DNA from: Rhinopithecus roxellana
Lineage: Eukaryota > Chordata > Mammalia > Primates > Cercopithecidae
Direction of reading: 5' to 3'
Assembly (NCBI RefSeq): GCF_007565055.1
Contig: NC_044558.1
Coordinates: 127,336,235-127,400,234 of the forward strand
Length of the DNA: 64,000 nucleotides
The position numbers were made by a program, and so were the translations under genes. Under the pieces are notes generated by a model. It saw only the letters and a program-made list of their open reading frames with translations, did no database searches and had not been told where the DNA came from. Below are positions 47,155 to 58,130 of the stretch, piece after piece. Every line of letters starts with the position of its first letter. The first letter of the stretch is position 1.

Positions 47155-47880
47155 TTTTACCAGATTAAAATATTCTTTTCTATTTTTGCTAAATATCTTT
47201 TATCATTCATAAATATTGAATATTGTCAAATGAGATTCATACATTTTCTGCATTGAGATAAGATGATAATATAGTGAATTAAATTGTCTTTCTCATGTTA
47301 AACTGAACTTATATTCCTGGAAGAAACTCTCCTTTGTTAAAATGTACTATTTTTAAAACATATTGGATTTAGTTTACTATTTTGTTAAGAGTTTTTGAAT
47401 CTTTGTTTATACTTAGATTGATCTGAATTTTCTCTTACTGTTTCTTTGGGTTTTGGTATCAAAGTTATGCCATCCTCTTAGAATGAGCATAAATTATGTT
47501 TGGATAGCTAGCCAATGGAACCATTTGTGCTTGGTGTTTAGTTGTGGGAAGACTTCTTTATTGAATCAGTCTCTTTCATGGTTGTAAAATCCTATTTCCT
47601 CTTTCTTTGTTGAGTCATATTTTTCTGGGAATTTGTCCATTTGTCCTAAATTTATATTTATTGTTATAAACTATTCATCATATTTCTTAACCTCTTTAAT
47701 ATCTACAAGCTGTTCCTTTTGTCATTTCTAATATGGTTGTGTCTTCCCTCTCTTTTACTTGTTTACCAGTGGTTTATCAGTTTTATTATTCTTTTCAAAG
47801 AACTAACATTTGGCATTGATTCTTTCTATTGTGTGTATACTTTCTAGTTCATAAATTCCTTTACTTAGTCTTTTTCCTAC

Positions 47881-48188
47881 TTTTTTTTTTTTTTTTTTTT
47901 TTTTGAGACAAAGTCTTACTCTGTCTCCCAGGCTGGAGGGCTGGAGTGCGGTGGTACGATCTCGGCTCACTGCAGCCACCATCTCCCAGGTTCAAGCAAT
48001 TCTGCCTCAGCCTCCTGAGTAGCTGGGATTACAGTGCCCACCACTACACCCAGCTATTTTTTCGTATTTTTAATAGAGATGGGGTTTCACCATGTTGGCC
48101 AGGCTGGTTTCGAACTCCTGACCTCGTGATTCACCTGCCTCAACCTCCCAAAGTGCTGAGATTACAGGCATATGCCACTATGCCCGAC
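47881..48188 (-). mobile_element. Alu element (AluS-like)
   Basis: T24 start, GGAGGGCTGGAGTGCGG (small duplication of GGCTGGAG), end ATGCCCGACC. The neighbouring CCTAC on both sides (47876, 48189 region) may be a short TSD. Confidence 0.93.
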
Positions 48189-48255
48189 CCCTACATTTTA
48201 GGGGTTTAATTTGATGTTCTTTATCTAATGTATTGAAATGGATGTTTAGTTAATT

Positions 48256-48256
<1 letters not shown>

Positions 48257-48299
<43 letters not shown>

Positions 48300-48580
48300 A
48301 GACGGAGTCTCTCTCTGTCGCCCAGGCTGGAGTGCAGTGGCGCCATCTGGACTCACTGCAAGCTCTGTCCCCTGGGTTCACGCCATTCTCCTGCCTCAGC
48401 CTCCCGAGTAGCTGGGACTACAGGCGCCCGCCACCACGCCCCGTTAATTTTTTGTATTTTTAGTTGAGATGGGGTTTCACCGTGTTAGCCAGGATGGTCT
48501 CGACCTCCTGACCTCGTGATCTGCCCGCCTCAGCCTCCCAAAGTGCTGGGATTACAGGCATGAGCCGTGGTGCCCGGCCT
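48257..48580 (-). mobile_element. Alu element (AluY-like) with T42 tail
   Basis: One of the longest homopolymer tails in the window (about 42 T, 48257-48298). Body has GCGCCATCTGGACTCACTGCAAGCTC and GGCGCCCGCCACCACGCCCCG, Y-type. Ends GTGCCCGGCC, followed by a second T-run at 48588-48602. Confidence 0.95.
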
Positions 48581-49274
48581 GGCTCATTTTTTTTTTTTTT
48601 TTAGCCTTTATTGTTTCTCAATATATGGCTTTAAAGACTAAAGTTTCTCTAAAATAAGAAGATGTTCTTAATTTGGTATCTTACATTTTAATTTTTTTCA
48701 TTTATAACTTTTTCTGATTTGTAACATGGCTCTAACTCAAGAGAAATTTTCTAGTATTTTAAAAACACTAATTTATAGATTATATTATGTTCATAAAGCT
48801 TTCTCTGTATGATTTTCTTTGAAATTTGTTAATACTCACTTTATCAGTCTTTATATGGTCAATAAGTGTTCCATGTGAACTTATAAAGAAGGTACATTCT
48901 GTAGTAGATTGATACAGTGTTACATAGGTCCAAACTTAAGTTTGTAAATCTTGTTTTATTGTTCCATATCATTAATTTTTTATGCCCACTTATGATATGG
49001 AAAGGACGTGTAGGGAAGGGAAGAGCGTGGTCCCTTTAAATGATGGGGGTGCTGAAGGGAAGTGCTGGGTGCAGGAGGGCATGGGTCCCTGGTCCCTGGC
49101 TAGAGGCCCTTCTCCCACCCCCTCACCCCCTCCACCTCCCCCACTCCCCCCGCCCCCCACACCCACCGCCCCCCACACCCACGGACCTAAGTAAGGACAG
49201 GCATTTTTGTTTTCCTGCCCCAAATGTTGCATTTCCCAAGACCACCCTGGCCTGCCACGCCCCCATCCTGTGCC

Positions 49275-49282
49275 TATAAAAA
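49275..49282 (+). promoter_or_regulatory. LTR TATA box
   Basis: CCTATAAAAACC in the LTR U3, about 260 bp upstream of its AATAAA, normal spacing for a retroviral U3/R. Current activity unknown. Confidence 0.7.
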
Positions 49283-49537
49283 CCTCCAGACCCCAGCAGG
49301 AACACACAGGCGGCAGGAACACACCCAGAGGAGCACGTTAGCGGAGGAAGCACGAGTAGCTGGACATTAACAGGGATGCACTGACAGGCACCAACACGCA
49401 AGCAGGCCACTGACTGGCAGAATGACGTGGAGTTTGGCTGGGGCAGTCGGAAGAGAGCCCAGGGCGTCAAGCAGCCTGACTCAGGGGAAAACCATCTCTC
49501 TTCTGGCTCCCCCATCTGCTGAGAACTACTTCCACGC

Positions 49538-49543
49538 AATAAA
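49538..49543 (+). terminator. LTR polyadenylation signal
   Basis: AATAAA followed by CCTTGCACTCATTCTCC, placed as the R-region signal of the LTR at 48993. Confidence 0.7.
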
Positions 49544-50010
49544 ACCTTGCACTCATTCTCCAAGCTCACATACCATCCAATTATTTCGGTACACCAAGGC
49601 AAGAGCCCCGGTCTACAGAAAGCCCATTGTCCTTGTGACAAGGTAGAGGGTCTAACGGAGCTGGTTAACACAAGCCACCTACGGACAGCTAAACTAAAAG
49701 AGCACCCTGTAACACACGTTCACTGGGGCTTCAGCTGCAAACATTCACCCCTAGACACTGCCTTGGGGTTGGAACCCCGCAGCCTGCTGGTCTGTATGCT
49801 CCCCTAGAGGTTTGAGCAGCGGGACACTGAAGAAGCGAGCCCCAACCCCATCACACACCCTGTGAGGGAGACAAAGGAATTTTTCCTGTTTCACTTGTCC
49901 TATGACTTAGTGAGAACAGCATGTTAAAATTTCTCATTACAATTTTGGATTTATCTATATTTCTTTGCTTTGTTAATTTTGCTTTAAATATGTGAGGCCT
50001 ATTTGAGGTT

Positions 50011-50319
50011 ATATTATAGGAAAACTGTAGAAGAAAAGAAAATGAGGTTATCTAAGCGAACCCCCTGGAAAAACTTAAAGCCGAGATTGAGAATTTAAAA
50101 TGGTAGTCATAAACCTCTATAATTGTTTAAAATGCACTAATGTATTTTTTTAAATAATCATCAGATCTGTGAATTAAGAAAGGTTAAAATTAACCATACT
50201 GGTGATTTTAAGATCAGAATATTGCCCCAAATCACAGGCTACCTAATGACTGGATCAGGTCCAAGATACGAATTTCTAGAATCATTTTCCAAGCCTGTTT
50301 CATCCCTATTCCCTTAGCA
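50011..50319. other. Unassigned sequence
   Basis: Nothing recognised. Confidence 0.4.
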
Positions 50320-50690
50320 CACCCTGACCCAAACATCCTGCTTGCTTGCTGTATCTTCAACTCATTAGGACATTCCACTCTCAGATAGTTGTACTTAATG
50401 ATCCCTTTTCCTGGGCAGGTAGACTTGTATTCAGAGAGACCTTCCCTGATCATTCTGACCACTCTCTGTTCCCTTAACCTGTCTTATTATTCTTCAGAGC
50501 TCTTAACACTATCCGACATTATATTATCTCTTGGGGTATTAAATTATCATCACTCTCCCTTCTGATATATAAGCTCCAAGACATGAGGGTCTTTTTAAAA
50601 TTCATTACAACATTTTCACTGCAGTGGCTGACATACAGTAGGTGATGAATAATTTTTGGCTGAATGAGTGAATGAATGAACCTTTTCTTA
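50320..50690 (+). mobile_element. L2 LINE 3' end
   Basis: GACCTTCCCTGATCATTCTGACCACTC, CTTAACCTGTCTTATTATTCTTCAGAGC, ATATAAGCTCCAAGACATGAGGGTC, GGCTGACATACAGTAGGTGATGAATAATT and the terminal GAATGAGTGAATGAATGAA repeats give the full L2 3' order. Confidence 0.88.
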
Positions 50691-51842
50691 AAACAAGTAT
50701 GTTGATTCATTGAAGTAGATTGATCAAGAAATAATTATAGAGATTTTCTGGATGCAAATAATTCTTTTTAGCATGATGGAGAGGTAAAAGCAAGAATGAA
50801 ACTATATTACAGACTTCAAACTATTTATAATCCAGTTGGGGATAGCAGATATGTAGAAATGATATAATCTGAACATGACATAAAAAGGTAATACAGGTAA
50901 TCACAAGATCATGAACAATTAATGGCCAAATATATTATTTAAACAATAAGTGCTATGAAGGCAACACAAGGAAGTGTCACTGAATTTTTAGTAATACAGA
51001 AAACTAAGGAAATTTAAGAAAGAGTTTGAGCTGGGCATATTACTGGTTGTTCAATGACTGCCATTTTGTTAAGGAAGAGAAAAAGAGAAAGGGGAAATGT
51101 ATAGTTATCAAGAAGACAGATAAGCAGAACCTCACTTGTTCCCTTAACCAGACTATGAGTATCTCTTAGGGCAGAAACAGTATTGTATTCATAACTCATT
51201 GACAAGTAGTTAGAAAGCATATCTATATCTAGGATATTTATTTATCTCCATATGTATGTATGCATGCATGCATTTGTCAATCTAATCTGTTCGGTGATTG
51301 GCCATGGGACATCAAGATGTAGGCATCTCGCAGCCACAGGACTTTCTAAAATGAGTTGGTAAATATAAGAGTAGGCTAATTATATCCTAAATATTATTTT
51401 ACTTTTTCTGCGCCATCTTTTCTCTGGCTGAGACAGAGACCTTGGATTAGTGAACATGCCTAAGAGATCACTTCAGTCCCTTGACAAACTAGGAATGGCA
51501 TTCTTTTAATTTTGATTTAGTTTTCCACTCTTGCTTAACTTGGACATGTCTACCTTCTGGTTTTCAACATATTATAGATAATTTCTGTAGCTGAATCCAA
51601 AGTCAAACACTCTAGAAAAAAAAAACTCCCTAAGAAAAAATATTTTATATTGGATTTTCAGTGGCATCTGGACATAAAGATTTATTTTGTTTCTTGTCGT
51701 GACTTAGTTTTATCACTTTTGACTAGATGATTGGCAGTTCTCAGAAAAATAATGATTCTTACTTATTTTACACCTTTAAAATATAATTCTCCCCACCATT
51801 TTTTTAATTTTAAAATAAATCCACAGTAAGAATTTCCTCTTT
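50691..51842. other. Unassigned sequence
   Basis: No gene or repeat family recognised; a short ATGT/ATGC tetramer run near 51250-51274. Confidence 0.4.
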
Positions 51843-52150
51843 GGCCAGGCATGGTGGCTCATGCCTGTAATCTGAGTACTTTGGGGGCTCAAGATGGGAG
51901 AATCCAGGAGTTCAAGATCAGCCTGAGCAACGTATCAAGACCCTGTCTCTACAGAAAAAACATTTTTTTTTTTTTTTTAATTAGCCAGATGTGCTGGCAC
52001 ATACCTGTAGTCCCATCTACTTGGGAGGTTGAAGTGAGAGGGTTTCTTGAGCCCAGGAGTTCAAGGCTGCAGTGAGCTATGATCACACCACTGCACTGCA
52101 GCCTGGGCAGCAAAACTAGGCCCTGTCACTAAGGAAAAAAAAAAAAAAAA
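51843..52150 (+). mobile_element. Alu element (AluJ-like)
   Basis: GGCCAGGCATGGTGGCTCA start, TCCAGGAGTTCAAGATCAGCC, AGTTCAAGGCTGCAGTGAGC and GACCCTGTCTC are J-type. The mid A-rich linker has gained a T15 run (51965-51979). Confidence 0.92.
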
Positions 52151-52874
52151 GTCTTCATTATTTCAGCAAACTCTACTGCTTGAAATATTTTAGTTGTTTG
52201 ACTCTAAATTATATATTGACATTAAGATGAAGTTTTCTTTAAGCCTATAAGCAGTTAAAATACTGCACTTATTCTTCCTCTAAATTGACCATAACCCACC
52301 CCCTCCCCCCCCGCCAGTTTTTATTTTTCGCCCACCTAAGAACATATCTGGAACTGTGAGGACGACTGGGTCCTTAGGGAAGAAACAGATGCCTACTAAA
52401 TCTGGATAATTTCCTTCCCTAATTAGGCTATTAATAAATGTAGCTTTCCTGTGAAAACTCGTCATGGTTTTTATTTCCATTTATATGCCAGTGCCTTGCA
52501 ATTTTATACTTTTGTTGTAAACCTCTCTTTCGAGATTTACACTTACTTTTCCAAATTCCTGCTCACTATTCATTTAGTTATTCCACAGGTGCCTCAATAT
52601 ATTCATGTATTTGCACAGGCACCCCCTGAATCTATAAAAATAAGAATAAAATAAATTTTTAAAATCTCAAACTGAATCCATCCACTTCCCAATAGACCTA
52701 TTGGCTCCTTACCCACTATTATCCTATCTCAATTACTGCCACAGCCGAGACACAAGCTGGAAATCGGGTTTTTCTTAACTTTTCCTACTTACAACATGTT
52801 ACCAAATTTTTCCTCAATTATTGCTTGAAAAACTTTCATGTAAATATCTCTTAAATTTCTTCCCTTCATCTTCA
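52151..52874. other. Unassigned sequence
   Basis: No gene recognised. Contains a short C-rich run CCCCCTCCCCCCCCG near 52300-52313. Confidence 0.4.
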
Positions 52875-53420
52875 CTCCCAGTTTTACCACTTACTTGTTC
52901 TATTACTGTTTTGGTCTATAACTTTGAGACAAGTTATTTAACCATTTTCTACTTATGTTTTCTTATCTGTACAATGGGGATAGTGATAGGTCTTACTGTA
53001 TAGGATTTTTGTGAATGTTAAATGAATTACTGCATGTTAATTGCTTAAAAGGGTGTCCAGAACAGAGCAGGTGCTACAATATGTTAATTTTTTTTTTTTT
53101 TTTTTGAGACAGAGTCTCACACTATCACCTGGACTGGAGTACAGTGGCATGATCTTGGCTCACTGTAACCACCTCCTGGTTCCAGTGATTCTCCTTGCCT
53201 CAGCCTCCCAAGTAGCTGGGACTACAGGTGCCTGCCACCACTCCCAGCTAATTTTGCTTGTATTTTTAATAGAGACGGGGTTTCACTATGTTGGGTAGGC
53301 TGGTCTCGAACTCCTGACCTTGTGATCTGCCTGCCTCGGCCTCCCAAAGTGCTAGGATTACAGGCATGAGCCACTGTGCCCAGCCAAGTTGTTTTTATTA
53401 TTATTGTTATTGCTCCTACT
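52875..53420 (+). mobile_element. MIR SINE split by an Alu
   Basis: ACCACTTACTTGTTCTATTAC, AGACAAGTTATTTAACCATTTTC, TTATCTGTACAATGGGGATAGTGATAG and AATGAATTACTGCATG run to about 53087. TTGTTTTTATTATTATTGTTATTGC resumes after the Alu, giving the MIR 3' end. Confidence 0.82.
53088..53385 (-). mobile_element. Alu element (AluS-like)
   Basis: T-rich start, GAGTACAGTGGCATGATCTTGGCTC, TGTGCCCAGCC end; disrupts the MIR 3' portion. Confidence 0.94.
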
Positions 53421-53464
53421 ATCGGTACCAACATACCTAAATTCAGGTTCTGATTAACTGCTAT

Positions 53465-53610
53465 CTAGAGTATTTCACCAGCCTCCTAACCTTCCCTTCA
53501 GTATCTATTCTTGTTTGTCTCAAATTTGGCTTCAACAACACCTTCAGAGTACACTGTCTAAATCATAAATTGGACTCTTTGGCTACACTGTTTAAAATCC
53601 TCTGATTTCT
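53465..53610 (+). mobile_element. L2 LINE fragment
   Basis: TTTCACCAGCCTCCTAACCTTCCC, CACTGTCTAAATCATAAATTGGAC and CTGTTTAAAATCCTCTGATTTC follow the L2 order. Confidence 0.6.
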
Positions 53611-54600
53611 TAATAAATAGTTGCCAAAAGTATCAGTGAAACAATAAATGGATTAAAATGTCTCAGATATCAATGTAGCAAGGTTTCAATGAACAGTTTT
53701 AAAATTATGAATAAGTGAGTAAAATATTTGGAATATTATTTGCATTCTCTATATAATTGCTTGTAAGCTTTCTGGTTTGTTTTTGCATTTTCTTAATTGT
53801 CTTTCCTGTAGAATTTTTTATGCATATAATGTCAAAAGCCAAGATCTAGATTTACAATGAATCTGGTACTGATTTTTCTTGGGTCTCTCTGTCCTTGCTG
53901 ATCTCTCATTCAGCTTCCAATTATTTTCTTGTTTTGAAGACATTGACTTTAATTGCTCCAAACACCTTCTTTTTCTAAATATCTAGCTGGGTGTGCTTTC
54001 CTAGCATAATTACTTTCATTATTGATCTTTCCAAGCACGGAAAAAGAACATCACACAGTATTACATTCGTCGTGTTTGCAAGCACAGTGTGGTTTCCTCT
54101 CAGTCTTTGCAATATTCTAATCTATTCTAAATGCACCTTTCTTATTTGGTTCAACTAAACATCCACTTGAATTTGCATAAACTCAAATCCTAGGAAAATA
54201 ACATTCTAATCATAAGTGATATCCAAGGCTGCTCTTCTGCCCTACTCTGAGAAAGCCAAGAGTAAGCATCCTCCACTTCCTCTTTCAGTGCCCTTCCTCT
54301 TTTTCGTTTCCATTTCCCAAACTAATGATGGAACCAAGATAAAGACTTCCTCCCAGCTATCTGCTCAAATGTTTTTTTCTGACGTGGATGAATCATACAT
54401 GATTTTAACCTCGCTAAAGATGTTTGCATTTCAATTGGAAATTGCTAAGAACTGAAATGCTGTCCAGGGCCAAATGAATATGCTAGGAGTCAAATTTAAG
54501 GCACAGATACCAGGAGATATCTTGGCATATGAAGCTTTTCCTGGAACTTTCAAAGCACAGTGAAAATGTATTTAGAAAGCCAATCCACATTTTCCTCCTA
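53611..54600. other. Unassigned sequence
   Basis: Nothing recognised as gene or repeat. Confidence 0.4.
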
Positions 54601-55024
54601 AAGCTTGCAAACTTTATTTTTATTGTACGTATTTATGGTGGACAACATGATGTTTTGAAATATGATGCATACATTGTAGAATGGCTAAATCAAGCTAATT
54701 ATGCATTGCCTCACATACCTATCATTTATTTGTGGTGAGAACATTTAAAATCTACTTTTAGCAATTTTCAAGTAAATAATAGTTATTAACCATAGTCACC
54801 ATGTTGTACAATCAATCTCTTGAACTTATTCCTCCTGTACAACTGAATTTTGAATCCTTTGACCAACGTCTCCCCTTTCCTACTTCCCCTTTCCCACTTT
54901 CCCTTTCCCTCAGCCCTTGATAACCACCATTCTACTCTCTGCTTCTGTGAGTCTGACTTTTTAAAATTCCACGTGTATATGAGATAATGCAGTATTCATC
55001 TTTTTGTGCCTGTTGTATTTCACT

Positions 55025-55739
55025 TGTTAAATACAATTTACAGGAAGCCATTGGTTTGGACCGAGCTCCTGCACTAGGCCCAACAGACTAAACCTAAATG
55101 GAGTTACTCATGCTAAAGTTGCACACCACCAAGCTGAAATTAAGTTGTTTAGCTGATTCTCCCAGAAATCAGGAGAGGTAGTAGCCAAATCCCCAAACAG
55201 GCTGGTTTTACCTGCAGAAGGGACTCCCTTCTGCTTTAACTTTTACAAGGAAAGTAACTTTGAAACAAACAATCTACTTTTTGTTTCTGTTTCTGCTCTC
55301 TCTGTTTCCTTTTCTGCGGATAAAGCTAACCTCCTTTGTTCAGCTAATTGAAACTCTATCTATCTATCTAATCTATGGCATCTCACTCTGTCGCCAGGCT
55401 GGAGTGCAGTGGCAGTGATCTAGGCTCACTGCAACTACCGCTTCCCAGGTTCAAGCAATTCTCCTGCCTCAGCCTCCTGAGTAGCTGGGACTACAGGCAC
55501 GCGCCACCACACCCAGCTAATTTTTGTACTTTTAGTAGAGACGAAGTTTCACCATGCTGACCAGGATGGTCTCTTGACCTCATGATCCGTCCACCTCAGC
55601 CTCCCAAAGTGCTGGGATTACAGGCGTGAGCCTCTGTGCATGGCCACTCTTTTTATTTTATAGATTGAGGTGTTGTCCACTTTTAGAATTGCAAATAAAA
55701 GCCAATTCAGATCTTTAAAATAAATTTGCTATATTGACA
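55025..55739 (+). mobile_element. ERV LTR split by an Alu (family not identified)
   Basis: Inserted between L1M bases that are adjacent in other copies (TTTCACTT and ATAATGTCCTCC). Starts TGTTAAATAC, ends TATATTGACA; flanks CACT and CAAT could be a 4-bp TSD with one mismatch. AATAAA at 55694-55699 with GCAAATAAAAGCC context. LTR body without the Alu is about 440 bp. No viral coding sequence. Confidence 0.6.
55374..55645 (-). mobile_element. Alu element (AluS/Y-like) with (TATC)n tail
   Basis: CATCTCACTCTGTCGCCAGGCTGG to TGCATGGCC. The poly-T tail is replaced by a (TATC)n microsatellite (about 55356-55371), an example of tail-derived repeat birth. Confidence 0.92.
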
Positions 55740-55796
55740 CAATATACATAATGTCCTCCAGGGTCATCCATGTAATAAATGACAGGACTTCCTTCT

Positions 55797-56020
55797 CTTT
55801 TATTTTATTTTTTTTATTATTATTATTTTTTGAGACGGAGTCTCACTCTGCCGTCCAGGCTGGAGTGCAGTGGCCGGATCTCAGCTCACTGCAAGCTCCG
55901 CCTCCCGGGTTCACACCATTCTCCTGCCTCAGCCTCCCGAGTGGCTGGGACTACAGGCACCCGCCACCTCGCCGGGCTAGTTTTTTGTATTTTTAGTAGA
56001 GCTGGGGTTTCACCGTGTTC
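55797..56020 (-). mobile_element. AluYR-type Alu, 5'-truncated
   Basis: GCCGTCCAGGCTGG, CAGTGGCCGGATCTCAGCTC and CCACCTCGCCGGGCTAG carry the cercopithecid variants in reverse. It ends at TTTCACCGTGTT, so the 5' part of the left monomer is missing. TSD GACTTCCTTCT at 55786-55796 and 56021-56031. Irregular tail with (ATT)n. Confidence 0.93.
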
Positions 56021-57247
56021 GACTTCCTTCTTTTTTAAGGCTAAATAGTATTCCATTGTGTATATATAACCATGTTTTCTTTCTCCATTAATCCATTAGG
56101 TTGATTCTGTGAATAATGCTGCAGTGAACACAAAAGTGTAGAGATATATCTGACATACTGATTTCATTTCCTTTGGATAAATATCTAGTAGTAGGATTAC
56201 TTGTTCATGTTATAATTCTATTTTTAATTTTTAGAGGAAGCTCCTACTGTTTTCCATAACGACTATACTAATTTACATTCCTTCCAACAGTACATGGGTT
56301 CTCTTTTCCTCGCATACTTGCCAACCAACACTTGTTATCTTTCATCTTTTTGATAATAGCCATTCTAACAGGCCATTGGTGATTAACGGTTCTAACCACT
56401 CACCGTGGTTTTTATTTGCATATTCCTGATGATTAGTGAAGTCAAGCATTTTTTTAATGCATCTGTTGGCCATTTTTATATCTCTTTTTGAGAAATGTCT
56501 ATTCAGGTCCTTTGCCAATTTTTAATTTTTTTCTATTAGGTTATTTGTTTTCTTGCTGTTGAGTTCCTTGTATATTTTGGCATTATCCTTATCAGATATA
56601 TCGTTCGCAAATATTTTTTTCCCATTCTATAGGCTGTCTCTTCACTCTGCTGATTGTTTCCTTTGCTGGGCAAAAACTTTTTAGTTTGATGTAATCTCAT
56701 TTGTCCATTTTTGCTTTTATTGCCAATGTTTTGGGGTCATATCCAAAAAATCATTGCCAAGACCAATGTCATGGAGACTTTCCCCTATGTATTCTTTTAG
56801 TAATTTTATAGTTTTAGGTCTTATGTTTAAATCTTTAATCCATTTTGAGTTAATTTTGGCATATAGTGTGAGATAAGGGTCCAATTTCATTTTTTACTTT
56901 CTTTCTTTTTTTTTTTTACATACTGATATCCAGTTTTCCAAGCACCATATATTGAAAAGATCCTCTATTCCCCATTGTATGTTCTTGGCACTTTTATTAA
57001 AATCAACTGGCTGTAAATGAGTAGCTTTGTTTCTGAGCTCCTTAAACTGTTGCATTGATCTGTGTGTCTGTTTTATGCCAATAACATGATAGAGCTTGCA
57101 AACTTTAAGAGCATAGCCTGGATTTCATTATCTTGTATCTTTCCACAGTATGCCAGGAGCACAACAAAGATGACTAGGGCGTGAAGAAATACAAGGTGAG
57201 ATTGAGAAAGGAAACTTAGGCCAAAAATCTGGAAGTATCCTTTAAAC

Positions 57248-57759
57248 CAGGGGTCCCTAGTTCCTGGTACTGGTTCATGGCCTATTAGGAACCAGGTCAC
57301 ACAGCAGGAGGTACGTGGTGGGCTAGCGAGCAAGGTATCATCTGTATTTATAGCCACTCCCCACTGCCTACATTACCGCCTGAGCTCTGCCTCCTGTCAG
57401 ATCAGCAGTGGCGTTAGATTCTCATAGGAGCGCAAACCCTATTGTGAACTGTGCATGCGAGGGATCTAGCTGGCACACTTCTTATGAGAATCTAATGCCT
57501 GATGATCTGTCACTGTCTTCCATCATCTCCATATGGGACTGCCTAGTGGCAGGAAAACAAGCTCAGGGCTCCCACTAATTTAATGTTATGGTGAGTTATA
57601 TAATTATTTCATTATATATTACAATGTAATAATAATAGAAATAAAGTACACAATGAAAGTAATGTGCTTGAATCATCCTGAAACCACCCCAATCTAGTCT
57701 GTGGACAAACTGTCTTACACAAAACTGGTCTGTTGTGCCAAAAAGGTTGGGGACCACTG
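57248..57759 (+). mobile_element. MER1-type hAT-Charlie element, complete
   Basis: 512 bp from CAGGGGTCCCTAGTTCCTGG to AAAAGGTTGGGGACCACTG (terminal inverted repeats). Perfect 8-bp hAT TSD CTTTAAAC at 57240-57247 and 57760-57767. Internal 13-bp inverted repeat TTAGATTCTCATA (57414-57426) and its reverse complement (57483-57495). Typical phrases: TAGGAACCAGGTCACACAGCAGGAGG, CTGAGCTCTGCCTCCTGTCAG. Nonautonomous, no transposase. Confidence 0.95.
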
Positions 57760-57839
57760 CTTTAAACTAACATCCAATTTATCACACTGAACCAAATATA
57801 CATTCAACTCCTAAGTGTGTCTTGAGTTGATTTTTCTCC

Positions 57840-58130
57840 CGTGTTTTTACCACCCTCTAACTTTGCTCAAATTCATCATCATCTCTTCACTGTACCACTG
57901 AATGAACTTTCTAATTGGCCTCCCACTTTTATTATTATCCCTTGCAATTCATTCTCCATACTAGTAATCAGTAAGTAATTTATTTAAAATGTAAATGGAA
58001 TCGTAATTTCCTTGCTTATGTTTCAGAGGTTTGCAACTGCACTTAAGATAGAATACAAGCTCAACATTGTCTTTGGGTCTCTGCAGGCTCCGGCTCCTGC
58101 CTCTCCCTCTAGCTTCATCTTTTTCATTTT
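57840..58130 (+). mobile_element. L2 LINE fragment
   Basis: AATTGGCCTCCCAC, CAATTCATTCTCCATAC, AAATGGAATCGTAATTTCC, CACTTAAGATAGAATACAAGCTC and CTGCAGGCTCCGGCTCCTGCC follow L2 order. Confidence 0.75.

Larger units (their letters stand above)
48993..49893 (+). mobile_element. Solo ERV LTR (ERV1-like, family not identified)
   Basis: 901-bp element starting TGATATGG and ending CTGTTTCA, inserted in L1M; CTTA (48989-48992) and CTTG (49894-49897) are a plausible 4-bp TSD with one mismatch. U3 is GC-rich with a C-rich tract. TATAAAAA box at 49275-49282, polyadenylation signal AATAAA at 49538-49543. No gag, pol or env sequence adjoins it. The R/U5 phrase AGCAGGAACACACAGGCGGC recalls HUERS-P-type LTRs, but that is unverified. 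Confidence 0.8.
44255..50010 (-). mobile_element. Long L1M LINE, interrupted by six insertions
   Basis: Minus-strand L1 in correct order from 3' UTR (AACACTGTATAGTCACCACTGAGGTCAAGAAATA) through ORF2 C-terminus (GCTGTATAGTATTTCATTGTATGAATAC), RT (CTTTATACCTTTTATTTG) and on to the endonuclease side (ATTACAATTTTGGATTTATCTATATTTC). After removing four Alus, a hAT element and a solo LTR, about 3.6 kb of L1 remains. No long frame survives. Confidence 0.85.
54617..57092 (-). mobile_element. L1M (MA/MB-like) LINE with intact TSD
   Basis: Minus-strand L1 from 3' UTR (TATTTATGGTGGACAACATGATG) through ORF2 C-terminus to TCTGTTTTATGCCAATAACATG. Perfect 15-bp TSD AGCTTGCAAACTTTA at 54602-54616 and 57093-57107. 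Interrupted by an LTR at 55025 (which itself holds an Alu) and an AluYR at 55797. 5'-truncated within ORF2. Confidence 0.9.

Noticed and set aside
48990..49671. Open frames of up to 182 codons across the LTR region on both strands
   Set aside because: They follow GC-rich LTR sequence and resemble no gag, pol, env or host protein.
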